From the NCBI GenBank assembly GCA_017451385.1, contig JAFSPS010000009.1, forward strand, positions 1 through 64,000: a DNA stretch of 64,000 nucleotides, in the 5' to 3' direction. Source of the stretch: Bacteroidales bacterium. Lineage in GTDB: Bacteria > Bacteroidota > Bacteroidia > Bacteroidales > P3. The notes under the pieces were generated by a model that worked only from the letters and a program-made list of their open reading frames with translations, was not told where the DNA came from and searched no databases. The position numbers and the translations under genes were made by a program. Within the stretch, counting starts at the first letter, position 1, and every line of letters starts with the position of its first letter. Positions 54,564-61,000 of this stretch are shown here, in pieces.

Positions 54564-55757
54564 TCAGCATATTATACGGTCGTAGAAGTCCATCAGCCGC
54601 TCGGTAAGGACGTTACTGTCGTAGTTGTCAGCGATGAAGCGGTAGGCATTGTCACCTATGGTGCGGCAGAGGTTGCCATCCTCCACGCAGCGTTTCACCT
54701 GCATGGCGAACTGCTCTGGCGTGTCGGCAATGAGGATGTTCTCTCCATCGGTGTAGTTGATGCCCTCTGCACCTACCGATGTAGATATCACCACCTTGCC
54801 TGCCGACATGGCTTCTATTATCTTTACGCGGATGCCGCTGCCGCTCAGCAGTGGCACTATGTTTATCTGCTTGCTGCCGATAAAGTACATCGCATCGGGC
54901 ACTTCGCCAACCACCGACACGCCCTCCACAGCGGCATCCATAATCTGCTTTGGCATATTACGCCCCGCAAGGTATAGACGCGCCTGCGGCACCTCGGCGT
55001 GTATGCGTGGCCACACCTTATGCAACAACCATTCCACGCCTTCAACGTTGGGCATCCAGTCCATTGAGCCGAGATGAAAGAGCGAATAGGGTTCTTCATC
55101 CACGCCGTTCATAGGCTCCGGCGCAACAGCAAAGGGTATGGCAACGATAGGCTTACGACAGCCATTGTCGCGGAAGAAAGCGGCATCACGCTCCGTGATG
55201 CACACCACTCCGTCATAGTCGTTGATATGCTCACGTTCATAGACTGATAGCGTCAGCGCGAGATGTTTGAGGTAGGAACGTCGCAACGGATTGCTCGTCC
55301 CTCGTGCAAGTTGCCGCCAGATAAGATGTTCCACGTTGTGGGCACGCAGCACCACAACGGCACGGCTATGACGTCGTATGGTAGGCACATAGGGAGTGAG
55401 AAAAACGCTCTCCACATGCACCACGTCAAACTCCTCGCTGTCGAGAATGGAGATAAGACGGTCCTGAAACTCACGCGAGATATAGCGTTTGACATGATAT
55501 GACTCACCGCACATCATGCTGACGAAAGCATCGACAGGATGAACGGCAAGGTCCACATGTACCGACTCAAAGCGTGTGGACTGACGATAGTCGGAGGTGA
55601 GCATCGACTCGCGCACCGGATGCTTGTCCGTTGCCACCGTCAGCACCTTCACCTCACAGCCAGCAGCCAACAGCCCTTGCGTGATGCTGTTCATAGCCAG
55701 ACTGCCGCCGTCAATAGGCGGATAGGGCGGCTTGTTGCATATCTGAAGGACTTTCAT
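54564..55757 (-). CDS. GT4-family glycosyltransferase
   Basis: A 397-residue GT-B glycosyltransferase. N-terminal 'PPYPPIDGGSLAMNSITQGLLAAGCEVKVLT' is the typical GT4 acceptor domain; 'DVVHVESVFLTPYV' and 'LRAHNVEHLIWRQLA' follow. C-terminal 'FHLGSMDWMPNVEGVEWLL' and 'VPLLSGSGIRVKIIEAMSAGKVVISTSVGAEGI' give the nucleotide-sugar site. Substrate unknown; it stands alone with its own -7 box TATCTTTG (55800-55807, minus). Confidence 0.88.
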   Translation of the reverse strand: MKVLQICNKPPYPPIDGGSLAMNSITQGLLAAGCEVKVLTVATDKHPVRESMLTSDYRQSTRFESVHVDLAVHPVDAFVSMMCGESYHVKRYISREFQDRLISILDSEEFDVVHVESVFLTPYVPTIRRHSRAVVVLRAHNVEHLIWRQLARGTSNPLRRSYLKHLALTLSVYEREHINDYDGVVCITERDAAFFRDNGCRKPIVAIPFAVAPEPMNGVDEEPYSLFHLGSMDWMPNVEGVEWLLHKVWPRIHAEVPQARLYLAGRNMPKQIMDAAVEGVSVVGEVPDAMYFIGSKQINIVPLLSGSGIRVKIIEAMSAGKVVISTSVGAEGINYTDGENILIADTPEQFAMQVKRCVEDGNLCRTIGDNAYRFIADNYDSNVLTERLMDFYDRIIC

Positions 55758-55799
55758 GGCTGATAATTACACACTGACCTTTTATTTTCTAATAACTTG

Positions 55800-55807
55800 C
55801 AAAGATA
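55800..55807 (-). promoter_or_regulatory. -7 box of the GT4 gene
   Basis: Minus-strand TATCTTTG followed by C; a TTTTTG lies 23 nt upstream, slightly beyond consensus spacing. Predicted leader about 36 nt. Confidence 0.5.
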
Positions 55808-55955
55808 AAAAAAACATTACAATATGTCCGCAAAAACTAATAAAACACTATATCTCTGCATTATAACACAGCACCAACGAGCCAAATGGGCTGTCGTCGG
55901 TGCTGCATGATGATGTATATTGCAATTATGTGTTCTCTCTTCTTCCGACAAAAAA

Positions 55956-56894
55956 CTATTCGGTTGGCAGCGGCTTAAATCCGAGACCCATAATCTCGGC
56001 ACTGTCTATCACGTTGACGAATGCCATAGGGTCGATGTGGCGCAGGTTGGATTTCAGTTTCACGAGGTCTGCACGGTCAAGGGTGACATATACCATGCGG
56101 CGCTCGGCACCCTGATAGAGGCCGGTGCCGGAGAAGCAGGTGCCACCACGATGCAAGTCGTTGATAATATAGTCGCGCACTTCCTCTATGCGGTCGGTAA
56201 CAATGAACGCCGTCTTGTAGCTCTTGGTGCCCTCCACCACGAGGTCTATTATCTTGCTCTCAATATATATGATTATAATGGAATAAATAGGTAGTTTGAT
56301 ATCCTTGAAGGCAATGAGCGTGGTGAGCGTGATGCAGCTATCCACGATAAGCACCAGCGTGCCAAGCGAAATCTTGGTGTATTTATGCAGTATCATGGAG
56401 ATAATGTCGCTACCGCCCGACGTGGCACCAGAACGGAATATCAGGCCTATGGCAACACCATAGATAAGACCTGCCACCACAGTGTTGAGGAAATAGTCGG
56501 GGACAAAGAATCCTCCGTTGTTGACTATAGCCACCATAGAGTCGGCAGTCTTCTCGTCGAAAATGCCGCCATGAATGACGGGGTTGTAGCCCCATGTGGC
56601 TTCAAGCAGATAGGTGAAGAGGAAGATAAGGATAGTGGAAACGATGGTCTTGACACCAAAACGCGGTCCAAGAATCCATGTGCCTATAATGAGCAGCGGC
56701 ACATCCATACAGATAGCATAGAGCGATATCTTCCACGGCCACACCGTGTTGAGCACGTTGCTGAGACCGTATGTCCCGCCAGGAGCCATAAGATATGGGT
56801 TTACAAACATCACGTCGCCAATTGCAAACAGTGCACTACCTGCGATAAGCAAGATATAAGCAAAAAATTCTTTTTTTAGTTTGTCGATATCCAT
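55956..56894 (-). CDS. YitT-family membrane protein (DUF161 + DUF2179)
   Basis: A 312-residue protein with about five membrane helices (first at 12-32, others between 50 and 210) and a C-terminal cytoplasmic DUF2179 domain (about 235-312, 'VEGTKSYKTAFIVTDRIEEVRDYIINDLHRGGTCFSGTGLYQG'). 'APGGTYGLSNVLN' and 'RSGATSGGSDIISMIL' are the YitT repeat signatures. DUF2179 resembles nucleotide or small-molecule-binding domains. Function unknown. A -7 box TACTTTTG at 56962-56969 (minus) precedes it. Confidence 0.88.
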   Translation of the reverse strand: MDIDKLKKEFFAYILLIAGSALFAIGDVMFVNPYLMAPGGTYGLSNVLNTVWPWKISLYAICMDVPLLIIGTWILGPRFGVKTIVSTILIFLFTYLLEATWGYNPVIHGGIFDEKTADSMVAIVNNGGFFVPDYFLNTVVAGLIYGVAIGLIFRSGATSGGSDIISMILHKYTKISLGTLVLIVDSCITLTTLIAFKDIKLPIYSIIIIYIESKIIDLVVEGTKSYKTAFIVTDRIEEVRDYIINDLHRGGTCFSGTGLYQGAERRMVYVTLDRADLVKLKSNLRHIDPMAFVNVIDSAEIMGLGFKPLPTE

Positions 56895-57235
56895 AAAGGA
56901 GTATTTTATTTATTCTATTATATCAGTAAGTTAAAAGCCAAAAAGCTGATTTTTGATTTTGCAAAAGTAGTATTTTATTCTGATTATGCAGCCAACGACT
57001 AATAAATATTATCGCAAGGGAAAAGGCAACGCCTCACCTTCATTATAAATATCAGATAGTTATATCCCACCAACACACGTTCCACCTTAATGACGATTCA
57101 CTGCCCCAAAGACACGGCAGGTCATGCACACGTAGATTGTCGATTAGTAAATCAGCGATTAAACATCATTCTATCAAAAAAAGTGACCCAATCACACAAT
57201 AAAAAACACAGACACGTGTTATAATGAATAAAAAA
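56895..57235. other. 341-bp AT-rich spacer before tRNA-Gly
   Basis: Contains the leftward -7 box TACTTTTG (56962-56969) for the YitT gene and, near the tRNA, ACACGTGT followed by TATAATG (about 57212-57225), a possible tRNA promoter. No gene seen. Confidence 0.6.
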
Positions 57236-57308
57236 GCGACAGTAGCTCAGTTGGCAGAGCGGCGGCTTCCCAAGCCGCAGGTCGCGGGTTCGACCCCCGT
57301 CTGTCGCT
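57236..57308 (+). tRNA. tRNA-Gly (CCC)
   Basis: 73-nt cloverleaf. Acceptor GCGACAG/CTGTCGC with discriminator T, D-stem GCTC/GAGC, anticodon stem GCGGC/GCCGC around the loop TTCCCAA (anticodon CCC), T-stem GCGGG/CCCGT with TTCGACC. CCA is not encoded. Confidence 0.95.
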
Positions 57309-57456
57309 CTTCTCCTCACTTTCACCTTGTTGCGAATTTACTTACCGAAAATTTTAACATTCGTCGCCAGCGATGAAGGTTATATTCGTCGCATTATGCC
57401 ACTGAGCTAAATAGGAAGATTTCTGAGAGCGGGATGGAGTTTTGAAAAAAAAGTTG

Positions 57457-57464
57457 TATTTTTG
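57457..57464 (+). promoter_or_regulatory. -7 box before the SRP-like RNA
   Basis: TATTTTTG followed by C matches TAnnTTTGC. TTTG at 57441-57444 is only 12 nt away, so the -33 element is not in register. Predicted start at about 57471, exactly where the hairpin begins. Confidence 0.5.
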
Positions 57465-57470
57465 CAAGCT

Positions 57471-57545
57471 GAAAACACTTCAGAAGGTGGCACCGGGCAT
57501 ACCTTTTCGGTAGAGCGACCAAGGCAGCATGGGAGTGTTTTTATG
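57471..57545 (+). ncRNA. ffs: Candidate small SRP (4.5S-like) RNA
   Basis: AAAACACT (57472-57479) pairs with AGTGTTTT (57534-57541), closing a hairpin that starts at the predicted transcript start and ends in a T-run. The apical part has TACC/GGTA around a TTTTC loop, and the 3' side 'GAGCGACCAAGGCAG' closely resembles 'AAGCAGCCAAGGCAG' of E. coli 4.5S RNA. The 5' side 'ACCGGGCATACC' fits less well with 'ACCAGGUCAGGUCC', and the loop is not GGAA. The assignment is therefore tentative. Confidence 0.45.
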
Positions 57546-57695
57546 TCATGTTGGAGTTGAAAGATTTTAGGTAGTTTCCCTTTCTGGCTATTTTTTTTAG
57601 CAGATTATATATGTTGTTCCTCCACGTTTTTGCTCGAGGGCGTAAACAATGTAATTCGACTTCGCCGCCAGATTTTTTCTTTGCAAACAATAAGA

Positions 57696-57755
57696 AACTG
57701 TCGTCTGCGATAAGAGAAACTTATAGAAGCCTCTGGGGACGACGGTTCTTTTTTT
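57696..57755 (+). terminator. Rightward terminator-like hairpin
   Basis: AACTGTCGTC (57696-57705) pairs with GACGACGGTT (57738-57747) with one G-T pair, enclosing ATAAG/CTTAT, followed by seven T (57749-57755). It could end a transcript from the upstream RNA region, or be a short RNA of its own from a near-consensus -7 box (TTTCTTTG, 57676-57683). Confidence 0.6.
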
Positions 57756-58007
57756 ACTATTTGTTTACATCATTGTTGTAGGTGTTGTGTGTGCTTGTGG
57801 GTTATAAATATTTTCTGTCTTTTTACATTACGGATTATTATATTCGGAATTCTCGCATTTTGTAGCAGTGCGTAGTTGAATCTACGAATCTTCAGCCTAT
57901 AAAAATAATTTTCAATCGTTTCGGGATTTTTTATTAAGTTTGCTGATTGCACGTAGTGTGCACTTTGGAACGTTAAACCACTATAAATAATAGTGAGACA
58001 TATAGTT

Positions 58008-61000
58008 ATGCGTAAATTATTAGTACTCTTACCGATTGTATTCAGTATGTTGAACGCCATTGCCGGGCCCGTGGACAGCGCGGCGGCGCGCGGCGTGGCA
58101 GAGGCCTGGCTGCGAAGCAAGGGAGTGATGCCCAGCGGGGGGAGAGCGGTGAGGATGGAAGGCGTGGAGGGGGTCTACCTGTTTGCATACGCGAAGGGCT
58201 TCGTAGCGGTGGCGGCGGACGACGCGGCATGGCCGGTGCTGGGATACGGCGTGGGTGAGGGCGCGGCGGGCGAGGTGCCGCCGCAGATGGCGGCATGGCT
58301 GAAGGAGAGGGGCAGCGAGATAGCGGCAGCGGCGGCAGAGGGCGCAGCAGGGGGCGAGGAGGTGCAGCAGGCGTGGCAGAAGCTGAAGGCGGGCAGGCTG
58401 AAAGCTCCCAAATCGGGCAACACGGTAGGCCCTCTGATAGAGACACGATGGAACCAAGCGCCACTATACAACATGTACTGCCCCATGAAGGGCGACTCGC
58501 TGACGGTGACAGGATGCGTGGCGACGGCGATGGCTCAGATAATGCGATACTGGAAGGAGCCAACACGAGGGACAGGGAGCATAAGCTACAGCACAGCGAG
58601 GCACGGGCTGAGCGTAAGCGCCAACCTCAATGTAGATTACGATTGGGGGAATATGCCAATACGGATAACGGCGGCAAGCACGGCGGCAGAGAAAGAAGCA
58701 GTGGCGACGCTGATGCTGCACTGCGGCGCGGCGGTCAGTATGGACTATGGAGCAATAACCAGCAGCGCATATTCGGAGGATGTGCCGGCGGCAATGAGGA
58801 ACTATTTCGGATACAACGCAGATTTAATTTCAAGAACGAGCCACACGAGCACGAGCTGGACGGAGCTGCTGAAAAGCCAGCTGGACGCATTGCACCCGAT
58901 ATACTACTCCGGCAGCGGCGAGGGGGGCGGCCACGCCTTCGTATGCGACGGATATGACGGCGACGACTTTTTCCATTTCAACTGGGGCTGGAACGGGAGC
59001 TACGACGGCTACTTCAGGATAGGCGCGCTGAACCCGGGCGGCGGCGGCACGGGCAGCAACAGCAACCACCAATACAACAATAACAACAAAATTATCATCA
59101 TAGAGCCTAACAGCTCGCACCTGATGGCTACCACAGGCCGCAAAGAGCTGTCGCGCTATGGCGAAAGGGTGGTGGGCTATGTGCGCAGCTCAAAAACGAC
59201 AAGCAGCAGCTGGACAGCTACGAGCAACAGCAGCTGGCTGACGCTCAGCCCAGCGCAGGGCCAAGGCAACGGCACGGCGACAGAGATAGCCATCACCGCC
59301 GACTACAACTACAGCGGCAGCGAGCGGAGGGGCACTATCACCTTCACGCAAGGCGACGAGAGCGTGACGCTCACTTTCACGCAAGCGGACGGCACGCCCT
59401 CGGCAGCAGGATGCTACGGCTGGCAGGAGATAGGCGACGAGGAGAATACAACCATCTACCTGCTGAAGGGCAACGAAGAACTCATTATGCGTCCCGAAGC
59501 CTTCGGCACCTTCACGGAAGGGAAGCAGATAGACAGCGTAGCGTTTTACATATATGACCTTGTCAACGGATACTACAACATCCAGACGCGCAACTTCCAC
59601 CTGATAATCTATGAGGGCAGCGAGATGAGCGAGGGGCTGAAAACAGAAGCCGTAGAGACAGACTATGCCGACTGCCTGGGCACCGAGGTCTATTCGCAGG
59701 CATTCCGTGCTGACGAAGACGGGCCGCAGGTCATCCGTCTCTCCACACCATACGCCATACACGACCGGCGCCCCTTCTGGGTAGCCATAAGGCCTTACGA
59801 CAGTGCGCTCTTCGTCTGCGAGCAGGTCAATATGCAAACCCCTATTAGCGAGGCCTCGTTCCCCCTCTGCGACTCGCTGACGAAGAATTATCTCCGCCTT
59901 GCTCAGAGCCAGCAATATGGCACCTACCTCGCGCTCCTTGCAAGCTACGACGAGGACGAGGAGAGCGAAAAGGTATATCAGTTTGAGTATCAGCCGCTGA
60001 TGAATATTTGTATTAGCGACATCGTTTACTCCATAGCCACAGAGGCCAACAACAGTGCCTACGGCACCGTAGAAGGCGGTGGTAGGTACACTTATGGCAC
60101 CGACATACAGCTCAGCGCCACGGCAGCCCACGGCTACCGTTTTGCCGGCTGGAGCGATGGCAACAGCGACAACCCGCGCACTGTCACCGTAGCGGGCGAT
60201 GCCACGTATAGGGCTATCTTTGAGCAGCTGCCGACCCACTGCATCACCGCCACCACCAGTATAGACGACTACGGCATAGCCATCGGCAGCGGATGCAGCT
60301 ATGAGGGCGACACCATCACACTGCAAGCCATAGCCAACGACGGCTACACATTCAGCCACTGGAACGACGGCAACAGAGACAACCCACGCATCTTCGTCTT
60401 GTCGAATGCTATGCAGGCCGAAGCGGAATACGAGGCCTTCTTCGTGGCAATGGACGACCCAGCCTCTGAGGCGCTGCCCGAGGGAGCCCTGCCGGGCCTC
60501 TTCAGCATCTCCGGAGAGAAGCAGGTACACTTCTCGCAGGGCAACCTGCAATGGCTCGCCAAGAGCAACACCGACATCAACGGCACCACCTATCCCGACA
60601 ACACATGGCGTTTCGCAAACTTGCAGTACGATTTCGTTGGAGGGATATGCACCTACGGATGTCCCTATACAGGCATAAGCTCCGTACAGATGGCAAGCGG
60701 CACATGGTGCAGCAACAACAGCATCAGCCCAAGCCTTGCCTATTGGATAGACCTCTTCGGATGGGGCACCAGCGGGTGGAGCGGCAGCGGGGCAACCAGC
60801 TACTACCCTTACAACAATAGCACTACCAGCAGCACCTACTTCAGCGGCGACCTGACAGGCGACAATGCGCAAGCCGACTGGGGCGTTTACAACAGCATCG
60901 TCAATGGTGGCAATGCCCCCGGATTATGGCGCATAATGACTGCCGACGAATGGGAGTACCTGCTTAACGGTCGCACAAATGCATCCCAGAAGAAATCTAT

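Larger units (their letters stand above)
57309..58007. other. 699-bp region with RNA candidates
   Basis: No gene. Holds a weak tRNA-like remnant (57357-57412, minus), the SRP-like hairpin RNA candidate (57471-57545), a terminator-shaped hairpin (57696-57755), and the upstream region of the C10 protease with inverted repeats TGCAC/GTGCA around 57950 and ACTAT/ATAGT around 57980. Confidence 0.6.

Noticed and set aside
59190..60872. 560-codon minus-strand frame
   Set aside because: Antisense to the C10 protease, whose own frame shows clear domains throughout.
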